The position numbers were made by a program, and so were the translations under genes. Positions 1-10,336 of a DNA stretch of 64,000 nt are shown in pieces. The notes under the pieces are model-generated. The model searched no databases. It was not told the origin of the DNA and saw nothing but the letters and a program-made list of their open reading frames with translations. This DNA comes from Mallotus nudiflorus (taxonomy: Eukaryota > Streptophyta > Magnoliopsida > Malpighiales > Euphorbiaceae). Position 1 is the first letter of the stretch; the number at the start of each line of letters is the position of its first letter. The stretch is taken from the NCBI GenBank assembly GCA_947683625.1, contig CANTUR010000918.1, positions 124,001 to 188,000 of the forward strand, in the 5' to 3' direction.

Positions 1-668
1 CGACCCAGACTATGAGTCATGACCGGCGCTAGGGAACGGGAATTCTTTCGAATCTGGAACCCGTAGCAAGCCTTAGAAAATAAAATAAATGCAATAATTA
101 AATAAAAGTACGACCGAATTAAATTTTTTCTGAATCAATATATAAAATAAATACTCCAAATCCTTTTATAAATGAATACATATTCGTACAATGTTCAAAT
201 ACAAATTCTCAGAGTATTTAATATCCAAACAAAATAATACACTTCCAATATAATAACACTACTACTGCAGTTTCTAGAATACAATTCAAAGTTCAGAATA
301 TACATTTGCATAAAATAGCCAGGACTGAAGAACATCGGCGAGGAACTCTACAACTAAGGTCTGACGATATGGGATCTCCTGAAAAAAATAATGGAGGGGG
401 GTCAGACCTCACTGAGTGAATTATTATACTATATATACATGCAAACTAAACCATAACAATCAGGCAGTCTTATATATATATGTATATACACGCATTTCAC
501 ACAAATGTCAAATTCTATTTTTATAAATATAATAGATGTAGAAAATATTTATTTTAATACATGAAGGATCAAATAGAACCCTATTAATCACAACCTCAAT
601 CAATCATATCATCACTCTAGCCATATAGGCTTACTTAAATCCAAATAGATCACTTATTCCATTCTGGA

Positions 669-773
669 CAGTAGACTGGCCCCGAGACACTAAGTCAACC
701 GAGCTCCAGTAGTCTGACTGTAAGTGTGATTGGCCCCGAGACACTTGGTCAAACGAGCTCCAGTAATCACACT
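669..773 (-). other. Paired tandem hairpins in the outer 3' LTR
   Basis: Two adjacent repeats of about 50 nt. The first has arms at 669-678 and 711-720, pairing through AGACT/AGTCT plus CAGT/ACTG with one bulged base. The second has arms at 723-731 and 765-773 (AGTGTGATT with AATCACACT). The loops are nearly identical to each other and to those of the inner LTR. The role is unknown; a structured RNA or DNA element is inferred from the retained pairing. Confidence 0.6.
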
Positions 774-2122
774 CTCAATCACATCATATCTCAATGAAAT
801 CATAATCACCACAATTAATTCCTCACTCATACCTAAATCTATCGCACCGGTATGTACACGGTCCTAGTGCTACCCACTAGGAAGCACGTTCCATTGATAT
901 CCTTCATTTAAAATAAATCATTCATATGGATAAATAAATAATGCAGAATAATAATCATATTGATAAAATAAACCATATATATACTAGAAATATACCTAAA
1001 ATAAACTAAGTATATTTCAAGTATATATATGTAAAATAAATCTAAATAAAACATGAAATATACTAAAAAAAAAATAAACCAATAGTATATTATAAACATG
1101 CTAAGTTAAAATCAACAATTAAACATGCATTTATTTAAGAATATATCTAAAATATACTAAAAATATACCTATAGTATACTAATCATTTAAAACATGTATA
1201 TGTACTAAAATATACTAAAAATAAACCTAATTATACCAAATCATATTATAATTTAAATAACTGTTAAAAGCATATAATGAAAATGAAAAAAAAAACCTAA
1301 ATCATGCATTCTATATGCAATGCATATATATACAGTATAATAACTCACAGATTCACGCTTCACGAGATAGACTCGGCGAGCCTGGTCCATAAGGCCTCGG
1401 TCTCAGTGCAACTAGAAAAATAAAATAACATAAAAAATTAGAATAAACTTCTAATTCTACGCTTCTAGGATTACTATAGAAAGACTCAATCAAAAATTTA
1501 AAACTAGATTCGGACCGATTGTCACGTTTTACGAGAAATCTACCGAAATTTCGACAAAGTCTCCTCTGTAAAATGGACATCTCCCTACAAAAGTAGGGCC
1601 GATCCTGCACAAAAAAAACACACTTCTAAAATCACAAAACACAATACCTCGGGTTGAGACCCCAAAACTCCACAAATCCCCAACCGAAGTTCGCAATACA
1701 CAAACAAACAATATTAAAAGTAAAATAATAAAAATTATCAAGAACCCATAAAAATATTTAAAAACCTTTATTTTCCAATTAAAACATAAAAGTTAAATTT
1801 AAATAATATTTGATAATAAAAATTCATAAATGGAATAAAACTCCCATTTTATAATTAAATTAACATAAATTGCAACTAACATTTAAAATCACAATTTATC
1901 ATCACAAAAAAAATAATAAAACACACATTTAATCTCAAAATAACAAATACACTTATTATTTATATAATATTCCCAAAATTATCACAATTTAACTAATAAG
2001 ATCTCAAATATTATATAATATTAATACAAATTTAATTTTACAATTATTCAACATAACATAACACAATTCACGTTTAATTGCTTAAATAGTTTAATTATAT
2101 AATAAAATTAGTTTAAAACCCA

Positions 2123-2127
2123 TTTTA
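2123..2127. repeat. Target-site duplication, left copy (TTTTA)
   Basis: TTTTA immediately precedes the TGTAATATCC start of the inner 5' LTR. The same five bases follow the CGTGACA end of the inner 3' LTR at 13563-13567. A 5-bp duplication is normal for Ty3/gypsy integration and fixes both ends of the inner element exactly. Confidence 0.9.
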
Positions 2128-2570
2128 TGTAATATCCCGTGTTTTTAAATATTTTAATACTGCATCGGGATATGCAGTGTTAATAATTTATATATATATA
2201 TTATGATATTTTACGAATTGATATGTATTTAAAACTTATTTTAATTATTGTGTATTATTTACAGTACTTTACATAAAATTTTCTCTAGACTTTTATTTTC
2301 GGGAAAATTTTCACGTAAATAATTTATTATTAATTATTTTAAATATATTTTCGGACTTGCATGAACTCATATGTATTTTTAAAATACTAAATGAAGCCTA
2401 TGTGTGTATATATTTATTTAATTAGGGTTTAATTTATTACCCTAATATTTTATTATTTATTTATTAATTTTATTGTTATTTAATTATTTTATTTATTATT
2501 AAATTTTAAATTATTATAATAAGTGTGTGGTGTGTGATTTTTCCCAAATATTTTATTAAAAATTATTATT

Positions 2571-2655
2571 TTTCTTTTTTCTTTTTCTTTTTCTTTTTCT
2601 TTTTCTTTTTTTTCTTTTCTTTTCTTTTTCTTTTCTTTTCTTCTTCTTCCTTCCT
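2571..2655 (+). repeat. CT-rich microsatellite-like tract in the inner 5' LTR
   Basis: Repeats of T(n)C such as CTTTTT and CTTTT, then TTCTTC, over about 85 bp. The matching tract in the 3' LTR is at about 10785-10860 and differs in repeat number. CT-rich tracts are common just downstream of plant transcription starts. Confidence 0.7.
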
Positions 2656-2890
2656 GAGCCCGACCCTCCTCCATCTTCTCCTCACCGCTGCTACTCCGAT
2701 CACCGGCTGTCAGAGTGCCTCCCCTGTGTGTCGCCGTCTTCTCTAGCTGCTCCGTCGCCCCTAGCTTCCTTCCCCGGCGCCGGCTAGCTCCAATTCCTCC
2801 ATTTCCGACCGAAAGCTTCATTTCTTCACACCTCACGATTTCGGCCACCGTTTTTGACACCGCCAGTCTCTTTCTTCTCCTTGAGCTCCG

Positions 2891-3790
2891 GTGAGTGTGA
2901 TTCCAGCTTTGGTTTGAGCTGAATTGGTCTTTATTTGCTTAGGTTTCGAATTTTTGATTTCGGCCATATTAGGGTTTTTGATTTTTTCAATCTTTGAATT
3001 GATTGATTCATGAAAACTCCCTTCAAAAATGTTGATCCTAGTAGCTTAATCTTAATGTGTGAATTTTTGTGGAATTTTTGGAGATTAATTTGATTTTTGG
3101 GTATTTTTCAATATTTTAATATTATTTTCTAATTTTTGAAAATTAATTAAATAAATTATGAAATTGTGTTTTATGATAAATATAGGTGTTAAAATGAATT
3201 ATAGGAATTTATTTGGAATTTTTATGAATTTCTATGTATTTATTTTGAATTATTTAAGTTTATGTAATTTTGGGAAAATTAGGTTAATTATGTTTTTAAT
3301 TGAATTTAATTGGTTAATTGAGTTTAAATATTGATATTATTGATAAATATGATGAGAAAATTAATTTTGGATAATTATACTATTTTTGGTAAATTTTTGA
3401 AGTAATTTTAGTATATTTATATATATAAGGGCATTTTGCTCATTTTACACAAAATTGGCTAAAAATGTAATTTAATTGGTTTTAATAATTATTTAAGGTA
3501 TAAAAATGATTTCTATAAATTATTTAGTATTTTTAATTAATTAAAACTATTTTTTGTGAATTATTTTCAATTATATATATAATATACGGTTTTACTAATA
3601 AAATGAGTTTTTATCGGTTTTTATTGTGTTTAAAGGTTAATTATGTAATTTCTATGTTATAAGGGTATTTTTGGTATTTTTATAATTGTTCTGTGTTTGT
3701 GGACCCCGATCGGTAGATTGTAGTTTGGAGTCCGACCGAGGGGTTGTGGATTTGTTTTGAGCCTATTTTTTGAAGTGTGTTTCTTTGCAG
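2891..3790 (+). other. Putative leader intron 1 in the inner 5' LTR
   Basis: A GC-rich block ends in CTCCG, followed by the donor GTGAGTGTGA. About 900 bp of strongly AT-rich sequence follows and ends in TTCTTTGCAG. The base-composition switch falls exactly at both sites. The same architecture is in the 3' LTR (donor 11096, acceptor ending 12014) and, on the minus strand, in the outer element's LTRs. Splicing is inferred; no transcript data are available. Confidence 0.5.
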
Positions 3791-4042
3791 GGTTGGCTCT
3801 ACTCTTTGAGTAGAGAGATGTCCATTTTACAAGGGAGGTTCTGCTGAATTTTCGGTAGAATTCTCGTAAAACGTGATATCCGGTCGAACCCTAATTTCGA
3901 TTCCGTGTTTAATATTCTAGATTGAATTCTAGGATTTTCTTCTAGGTATTATGATGTCTATTATTATTGTTTGTTTAGTTATGCCGAGACTGAGGCCTAG
4001 TGGACTAAGCCCGTCGGATCCATCTCGTGGAGCGCACTAAGT
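3791..4042 (+). other. Putative leader exon 2 with a small ORF, broken in this copy
   Basis: A block between a strong acceptor and a GTGAGT donor. An ATG at 3818 opens a frame that closes at a TGA at 3845-3847 in this LTR. In the 3' LTR the same frame stays open from 12042 to 12224. The sequence is well conserved with the outer LTR family, which keeps a similar open frame on the minus strand at 1353-1610 and 20164-20391. Whether the peptide or only the nucleotide sequence is conserved cannot be decided here. No known protein was recognised. Confidence 0.4.
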
Positions 4043-4947
4043 GTGAGTTGCTATTTTATATATATATGCTTAGGATGTATGATTTAGAAATGCATGTTTT
4101 ATTTTGATTAAATATGCATAAATAATTTGATTATTACTTAAGTTTATATTTAGTTTATTGTTGGTTTATTTTTGGTATATATTAAATTATATGCATGTTT
4201 TGTTAATAAATTATATTTAAAATTTTTTTAAATATATTTCTAGCTTAATTTGTAATTTGATTGGATTTATTTAACATATATATACTCGAAATATACCTGG
4301 TTTATTTTTGGTATATTTCCAGTATATATATGGTTTATAATGCTATTTTTATTTAAATTCATGCATCATTTATTTGTGAATGAATGTTTTATATTTATTA
4401 ATGAAGGATATCAATAGAACGTGCTACTTAGTGGGTAGCACTAGGACCGAGTACGTATCGGTACGCCTATAGTATTTAGGCTATACTACTAACCATTTAT
4501 GGATATTGATTGGATATGATTATTTGATGTGTGAGATATGATTTGGGAGTGTGATTGCTGGAGCTCGGTTGACCAAGTGTCTCGGGGCCAATCACACTGG
4601 CAGTCAGACTGCTGGAGCTCGGTTGACTTAGTGTCTCGGGGCCAGTCTACTGTCCAAATGGAATAAGTGAATATTTTGGAATAAGTGAGCCTGTAAGGCT
4701 AGAGTGTTGTCTAACACTATTTTTGAGGTTGCGATATTATAGGGTTCTATGTGATCCTTTATAAACGATGATTTTCAATGAAATATATATATAAAATGAT
4801 TTTATTACATCTGTGTGTATTTGCCTGTATATATACATATTAAATATATATTGTTGACTGTATGCATTGTCATTTAGCATGCATGTATATATATTATAGT
4901 AATTCACTCAGTGAGGTCTGACTCCCCTCCGTTGACTAATTTTTCAG
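4043..4947 (+). other. Putative leader intron 2 in the inner 5' LTR
   Basis: Starts at GTGAGTTGC and ends at a branch-point-like GTTGACTAAT followed by TTTTCAG. The donor and acceptor recur at matching places in the outer LTRs: GTGAGT at 1343-1348 and CAG at 379-381 on the minus strand, and the right-hand copy near 19211. In the inner 3' LTR the acceptor has decayed to CAA near 13168. The segment contains the hairpin cluster. Splicing is inferred. Confidence 0.45.
4421..4652 (+). other. Hairpin cluster with paired tandem hairpins
   Basis: 4421-4441 is a small hairpin with a 7-bp stem (GTGCTAC/GTAGCAC). Two tandem repeats follow. The first has a perfect 10-bp stem, 4548-4557 with 4589-4598 (AGTGTGATTG/CAATCACACT). 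The second pairs 4601-4611 with 4643-4652 over 10 bp with one bulged C. The loops of the tandem pair are almost the same, while the stems differ completely yet remain complementary. The cluster recurs at about 12640-12880 and in both outer LTRs (669-773; 19500-19610). Confidence 0.65.
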
Positions 4948-5346
4948 GAGAGTCATCTTCTTCAGACCTCAGTAGCAGGCCTATACGTCGGATTTCTTTC
5001 ACCCCGACTTCTTTGTGTAAACTGCTTCTCTGAGTCTTGAGTTTTATTTTATCTAGACACTGCAGTAGTCATTAAACATTTAAAGAGATGTTGTATTATA
5101 TATATTTGAACTGGATTTGTATTAAAAGAGTTTATATATATGAAATGATGAGGATTTGATTTAAATCCCGTGGCAGATTGTTATTCTGATATTTATGATT
5201 TTTATTTTTGCTGCATTATATACTGTTGTTATTATTATTGCATATTTTATTTTTTATTTTTTTTAGGCTTACTACGGGTTCCGGATTCGAAAGAATTCCC
5301 GTTCCCTAGCGCCGGTCATGGCCCCTGTTTTGGGTCGTGACAAAGT

Positions 5347-5358
5347 TGGTATCAGAGT
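5347..5358 (+). other. Primer-binding site, initiator-Met tRNA type
   Basis: TGGTATCAGAGT begins a few bases after the LTR end at 5342. It matches the usual plant Ty3/gypsy and Ty1/copia PBS complementary to the 3' end of initiator methionine tRNA, where minus-strand DNA synthesis starts. Confidence 0.85.
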
Positions 5359-5450
5359 CTGGTTTTGTGTCAGGGCTTAGTTATGTGAGTTGTGGCCTTA
5401 GTTTTCAAATTTTTGTTTTCTGTTGAACTACTGCAGTGAATTAGGTTTGA

Positions 5451-5537
5451 GTATGTCTTGATAAGTATTCCTTGCTTAGTTTTCTGCGTTATTCCTCCGT
5501 TGTCTATTTTGTCAGAATCGTTTTGTTGTGTTTTCAG
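5451..5537 (+). other. Possible mini-intron directly upstream of gag
   Basis: GTATGTCTTG at 5451 looks like a plant donor. A T-rich stretch ending TTGTGTTTTCAG at 5537 looks like an acceptor, with the gag ATG two bases later. An 87-nt intron is a usual plant size. The case rests only on sequence pattern, and the outer element is too decayed here to compare. Confidence 0.25.
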
Positions 5538-5538
5538 A

Positions 5539-6669
5539 ATGAGGAGGCGAGCGCGTGTCGCTCCACCGATCGTTGAGGCCGAGGATGATGAGTCTTTTCA
5601 GGATGAGGTTTTACCTCCTGAGCAGCCAGTTAGACGTAGAGGTCGTGGCAGAGGTAGACCTCGAGGAGCAGCAGGTCACCGTAGGCAAAGAGAGTTATAG
5701 GACGAGGAGCCTGTAGAGCCTGAATTTGATGTTCCTATTCCTACAATTGTTCAGCCTGTTCAGCCTGCCTATCAACAGGGTATGTCTGACCCTGAGGCAT
5801 CTTTGTTCTATGCCCGAGTTGGCAGGATTGCATTTGATGGGACTTCCGATCCGTTAGATTTTCTGCACGCGATTGAGACTCGGACTCGGACTGCTCACAC
5901 CAAATACCAACGGATCATGATCGTCGAGTTGTTTGTCGAGGGACCAGCTCTAGATTGGTTTATTCAGATGATCTAGCCCTATATGATGATGATGACCTGG
6001 GCTTAGTTTTGAGAGCGATTTATGAGGAGATTCTGTCCAGAGCCTCTCTGTATGAGCTATCGTCTTCGACTGACCAGTATTTCTCGTGGAGATCGATCTG
6101 TAGAGGAGTACACCCGAGAGTTTCTTCGTCTGGGTAGATATGCAGAGGATCTGATGCGAGATTAGTATTTTGCAGTCACTACCTACGTTACTGGTTTGGG
6201 TTCTGATTTTGCTGGTATGCCTACAGCGGGCCTTACTTTTGAGTCTGTGATTGAGTTAACCAAGGAGATTGAGCTGAGGCTAGTTAGGTAGGGAGCGATG
6301 CCTGATTATTACCAACTGGGAGTTCATTCGAGTGGATTGCAGGCTACTCCGTATTCGAGTTTTCATGTTGGATCGAGTAGTCAGCAGCGAGGTTTGACTT
6401 AGCAGAGTCAGAGACAGCAGCAGCGAGTGCATCGGAGCAGTAGACATGGCCGTGGAGGTCAACGTAGATCGTTCAGATTTAGGTCAGGTGCTTCAAGCAG
6501 CAGTAGTGGTCGTAGTTCTGGATCAGCTGCCAGTGTTTGCCAGACCTACGGTAGAGTCCATCAGGGACCATGTTATCTGACACTGCTGACATGTTTCAGA
6601 TGCGGGCAGACAGGACATTTTGCCAGATCATGTCCTTATTCCGGATATCAGCAGTCGCAGATTCCGTGA
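5539..6669 (+). pseudogene. gag: gag (capsid/nucleocapsid) of the inner element, with in-frame stops
   Basis: Gag packages the element RNA into cytoplasmic particles. The ATG at 5539 opens an arginine-rich N-terminus with an RGRGRGRPRG run. A capsid region follows (a W-F-I-Q-M block near 5955 and EEYTREFLRLGRY near 6095-6135). Next comes a glutamine- and serine-rich stretch and a CCHC zinc knuckle, CFRCGQTGHFARSC, at about 6594-6637. One frame runs the whole way with no indel, but it has stops at 5698, 5974, 6004, 6010, 6163, 6289, 6400 and 6667. Six of the eight are TAG. The frame changes between 6669 and 6702, so pol continues in another register. The domain assignment is solid; function is lost. 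Confidence 0.85.
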
Positions 6670-6701
6670 TTCTCATAATAGTCGATTGCTAGTGCTGCAC
6701 T

Positions 6702-9700
6702 GTGCCATTTCAGTTACCACCAGTTCAGCATCAGAGTTCCACTCAGCTTGTCCCACAGCAAAGTCGTGGTAGAGGTGCTAGAGGAGGTGCCAAAGGTGTT
6801 GGCCAGGCTTCTACCAGTCAGCAGGGAGGTCGAGGACAGGCCAAAGTCTTCCATCTCACTCAGCAGGATGCTCAGGCATCTAATGCAGTCGTGGCAGGTA
6901 TTGTTTCTGTTTGTTACCTGGATGCATGGGTTTTGTTTGATCCGAGTGCCACGCATTCGTTTGTTTCTCCCGTTTTTACTTCTAAATCTTGTTGGCAAGC
7001 TTCGAGGATGGCTATTCCTTTGTCTGTTGCCACTCCTCTGAGCGATTCTTTGGACACCGATATTGTTCTTTCTAGTTGTCCAGTTCTCGTGGGAGATAGA
7101 GAATTATCTGCTGATTTGATTCTGTTGGATGTGATGGAGTTTGATGTTATTTTGGGAATGGATTGGTTATCTCAGCACTATGTCGTGGTAGATTGCAGGA
7201 ATAAAGAGGTGACTTTCAGAATTCCTGATGAAGGAGAGTTTAAGTTTGTTGGTGATAGGAGTTCAGCACCTTAGAATCTTATTTCTGCTATTATGGCTAG
7301 GAAGTTATTGAGGAAAGGATGTCAGGGATATTTGGCATTGGTCAGGGATACTTCAGTGGAGAAGTTTTCACTCACAGATGTTCCTGTTGCTTGTGAGTTT
7401 CCTGATGTTTTTCCCAAGGAGTTGCTAGGTTTACCACCTCACAGAGAGATTAAATTCTGTATAGATGTGGTTCCAGGTACTCCTCCTATATCTATGCCAC
7501 CCTACAGAATGGCTCCTGCAGAGTTGAAAGAGTTGAAGGAGCAATTACAAGAGTTGTTAGATAAGGGTTATATCAGACCTAGTGTTTCTCCTTGGGGTGC
7601 ACCAGTCCTGTTTGTGAAGAAGAAGGATGGTACCCTGAGACTGTGCATTGACTACAGAGAACTGAATAAGGTGACAGTGAAGAACAAGTATCCACTCCCG
7701 AGGATAGATGACTTGTTTGATCAGCTATAGGGTGCACAGTTCTTTTCTAAGGTTGACTTGAGGTCGGGTTATCATCAGTTGCGGATTAGTGAAGCTGATA
7801 TTCCTAAAACAGTATTCCGCACTCGATATGGCCATTATGAGTTTTTGGTGATGTCTTTTGGTTTGACTAATGCACCAGTAGCTTTTATGGACCTGATGAA
7901 CAGGGTATTCAGACCGTATGTGGATCAGTTTATGGTAGTCTTCATTGATGATATACTGGTTTATTCGAGGAGTATGGAGGAGCATGTATATCACTTGAGG
8001 ATTGTACTACAGACACTGAGAGATCATCAGCTTTATGCTAAATTCTTGAAGTGTGATTTCTGGATGGAGAGTGTTTCTTTTCTTGGACACGTAGTGTCTA
8101 AAGAAGGTATCCAGGTTGATCCATAGAAGGTTGAGGCAGTGTTTGAGTGGCCTAGACCTACTTCTGTTACGGAGATTCGAAGTTTTCTAGGTTTAGCCGG
8201 GTATTATAGGCGGTTTGTGCAGGATTTTTCTAGAATAGCAGCCCCTATGACTCGTTTGACTCAAAAGAATGTTAGATTCGAGTGGTCAGAAGCTTGTGAG
8301 AACAGTTTCCAGTTGTTGAAGGAGAAATTGACCACCGCCCCAGTGTTAGCTTTGCCTAATAGTGTGGATAAGTTCATAGTTTATTATGATGCCTCTAGAA
8401 TTGGCCTTGGTTGTGTGTTGATGTAGAATGGAAGGGTGATAGCCTATGCTTCAAGGCAGTTGAAGAAGCATGAGCAGAACTATCCCATACATGACCTTGA
8501 AATGGCTGCAATGATCTTTGCTTTGAAGATTTGGAGACATTATATGTACGGGGTGACTTGTGAGATATTTACTGATCACAAGAGCCTTAAGTGCATTTTT
8601 CAGTAGCGAGATCTGAATCTAAGGCAGAGGAAATGGTTGGAATTGTTGAAGGATTATGATTGTGAGATTTTATATCATCCGGGTAAAGCTAATACGGTAG
8701 CAGATGCCTTGAGTAGAAAGTCCTCAGGTAGTCTTACTCACATCAGCATTAAGAGGAGACCATTGATCCAAGAGTTGCATTTGTTGGTGGATCAAGGTTT
8801 GATGATGAAGATCAGTAGATCAGGTGGACTGCTAGCTCAATTTAAGGTGCGATCTGTACTGAGGGATAGGATTAAAGCAGCTCAGAGTCGAGATCCTATT
8901 CTGGAAGAGTTTGCAGAGAATGTCAAAGCAGGGAAGTTCACTGATTTCACACTCGATGAGGATGGTGTGTTGTGGATTAGTGGTAGATTGTATGTTCCTG
9001 ATATGGATGATTTGAGAGAAGAGATCCTAGAGGAAGCACATTCTACAGCCTACAGTGTACATCCAGGTATTACGAAGATGTACCACAGTGTCAAAGATGT
9101 ATACTGGTGGGACTGATTGAAGAAGGATGTCGTTGGTTATGTTGCTAAGTGCTTGACATGACAGCAAGTGAAAGCCGAACACTAGAAGCCTTTTGGGAAG
9201 CTTCAGCCTCTTCCTATTCCCGAGTGGAAGTGGGAAAGGATAGCTATGGATTTTGTGGTAGGTTTACCTCGTTCTAAGGATTGATACAATTCCATCTGGG
9301 TGATTGTAGACAGGTTAACGAAGTCTGCACATTTCTTGCTGGTTAAAGCCACTTATTCTGTAGCTAGATTGGTGAAGTTGTACATGAAGCATATTGTGTG
9401 CCTTCATGGAGTACCTATGTCCATTGTGTCAGATAGAGGTTCAGTGTTTACTTCTCATTTTTGGCAGAAGTTGCAGGAAGCGATGGGCACTAGGTTGGAC
9501 TTCAGTATTGCTTTTCATCCTCAGATAGATGGTCAATCTGAGAGGACGATCCAGACACTGGAAGATATATTGAGGATGTGTGTCCTGGATTTGGGAGGTA
9601 GCTAGGATGATCATTTGCCACTCGTAGAGTTTGCATATAATAACAGCTACCATAGCAGTATTGGCATGGCACCGTATGAGGCGTTGTATGGAAGGAAGTG

Positions 9701-10289
9701 TAGATCCCCTTTGAGTTGGAATGAGATTGGTGAGAGAGTTTTGACTGGACCTGAGATGGTTTAGGATGCTACAGAGAAAGTCACCATGATTAAGCGTAGA
9801 TTAGAGACCGCAGTTAGTAGACATAAGAGTTAAGCGGATCCTAGGCGCAGAGATATGGAGTTTCAGGTTGGAGATTTTGTTTTTCTGAAAGTATCTCCGA
9901 TGAAGGGTGTGATGAGATTTGGTAGGAAGGGTAAGTTAGCACCGAGATATGTCGGACCGTTTGAGATTCTGAAAAGAGTTGGCACTGTTGCATATCAGTT
10001 GGATTTGCCTTCGAGTATGTCATAGGTGCATCCAGTATTTCATATCTCGATGTTGAGGAAGTATATCTCAGACCCTTCACACGTGTTGCAGCTCGACAGT
10101 GTAGAAGTAAGTGAAGATTTGACGTTTGTGGAAGAACCTGTGGCGATCGTTGATTATCAAATTCGACAGTTACGATCGAAGCAGATTCCGATGGTCAAGG
10201 TTCTATGACGTAGCTACAGATTTGAGGAACATACGTGGGAGACTGAAGCTGAGATGCGAGCTTCTTACCCGTATCTCTTTCCTTCTTGA
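6702..10289 (+). pseudogene. pol: pol (protease, RT, RNase H, integrase, chromodomain) of the inner element, with 14 in-frame stops
   Basis: A polyprotein that copies and integrates the element. The order is: protease near 6890-7180 (active-site block DPSATHSF where D-S/T-G-A is usual); RT about 7500-8115 with FIDD at 7941-7952; RNase H about 8330-8730 (FTDHKSLK and DALSRK blocks); the integrase HHCC finger about 9037-9185; the integrase core with DRLTKSAHFL near 9310 and the SDRG and FHPQ-DGQSER blocks near 9430-9545; a GPF module near 9945; and a chromodomain-like tail (10129-10286). The frame is continuous for 3588 bp, with stops at 7272, 7728, 8124, 8424, 8604, 9114, 9159, 9183, 9282, 9603, 9762, 9831, 10023 and 10206. 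The natural end is TGA at 10287-10289. The region 6702-6880 may encode the gag-protease linker. The start codon is not certain. Confidence 0.88.
10129..10286 (+). other. Chromodomain-like C-terminus of integrase
   Basis: After the GPF module the frame reads through a PVAIVDYQIRQLRSK block, then VKVL, one stop at 10206-10208, and RSYRFEEHTWETEAEMR up to PYLF. This pattern matches the plant chromovirus chromodomain that lacks some canonical aromatic-cage residues. In chromoviruses the module is thought to steer integration towards heterochromatin, which fits the nested setting here. Confidence 0.75.
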
Positions 10290-10323
10290 TCCTATTTTCT
10301 GGAATTTGAGGACAAATTCTTGT

Positions 10324-10335
10324 AAGGGGGGAAGA
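10324..10335 (+). other. Polypurine tract
   Basis: AAGGGGGGAAGA ends two bases before the 3' LTR start at 10337. It primes plus-strand DNA synthesis in LTR retrotransposons. The stretch between the pol stop (10289) and here is short 3' untranslated sequence. Confidence 0.85.
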
Positions 10336-10336
10336 C

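Larger units (their letters stand above)
1..2127 (-). repeat. Outer element 3' LTR, distal (U5-side) part
   Basis: Nearly collinear with 18831-20917 on the same strand, with small indels. Read on the minus strand it ends in the same body as the inner LTR: the paired hairpins (669-773), a CAG acceptor (379-381), a GTGAGT donor (1343-1348) and the exon-2-like block (1349-1604). It is cut at 2127 by insertion of the inner element. The rest of this LTR resumes at 13563. Confidence 0.9.
2128..5342 (+). repeat. Inner element 5' LTR (3215 bp)
   Basis: Starts TGTAATATCC and ends GTCGTGACA, and is nearly identical to 10337-13562 apart from scattered substitutions and small indels. From 5' to 3' it holds an AT-rich U3, a CT-rich tract (2571-2655), a GC-rich block (2656-2890), an AT-rich putative intron (2891-3790), an exon-like block (3791-4042), a second AT-rich putative intron with a hairpin cluster (4043-4947), and a terminal block (4948-5342). 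The GC-rich block after a CT tract resembles a plant 5' untranslated region, so transcription may start near 2560-2660. No convincing TATA box was placed. Confidence 0.92.

Noticed and set aside
2489..2860. Minus-strand ORF rich in Lys/Glu (123 aa), also at 10700-11065
   Set aside because: Antisense shadow of the CT tract and GC-rich LTR block; the two LTR copies differ in repeat length and frame.
6714..6998. Minus-strand ORF within the gag-protease linker
   Set aside because: Antisense to the clear pol frame at 6702-7274; same for 7725-7994, 9441-9653 and 9841-10080.
5539..10289. Alternative genetic code, TAG readthrough or RNA editing to explain frequent TAG stops
   Set aside because: Plant nuclear genes use the standard code; TGA and TAA also occur, and the active-site and catalytic changes show ordinary decay. 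Deamination at CHG sites is simpler.
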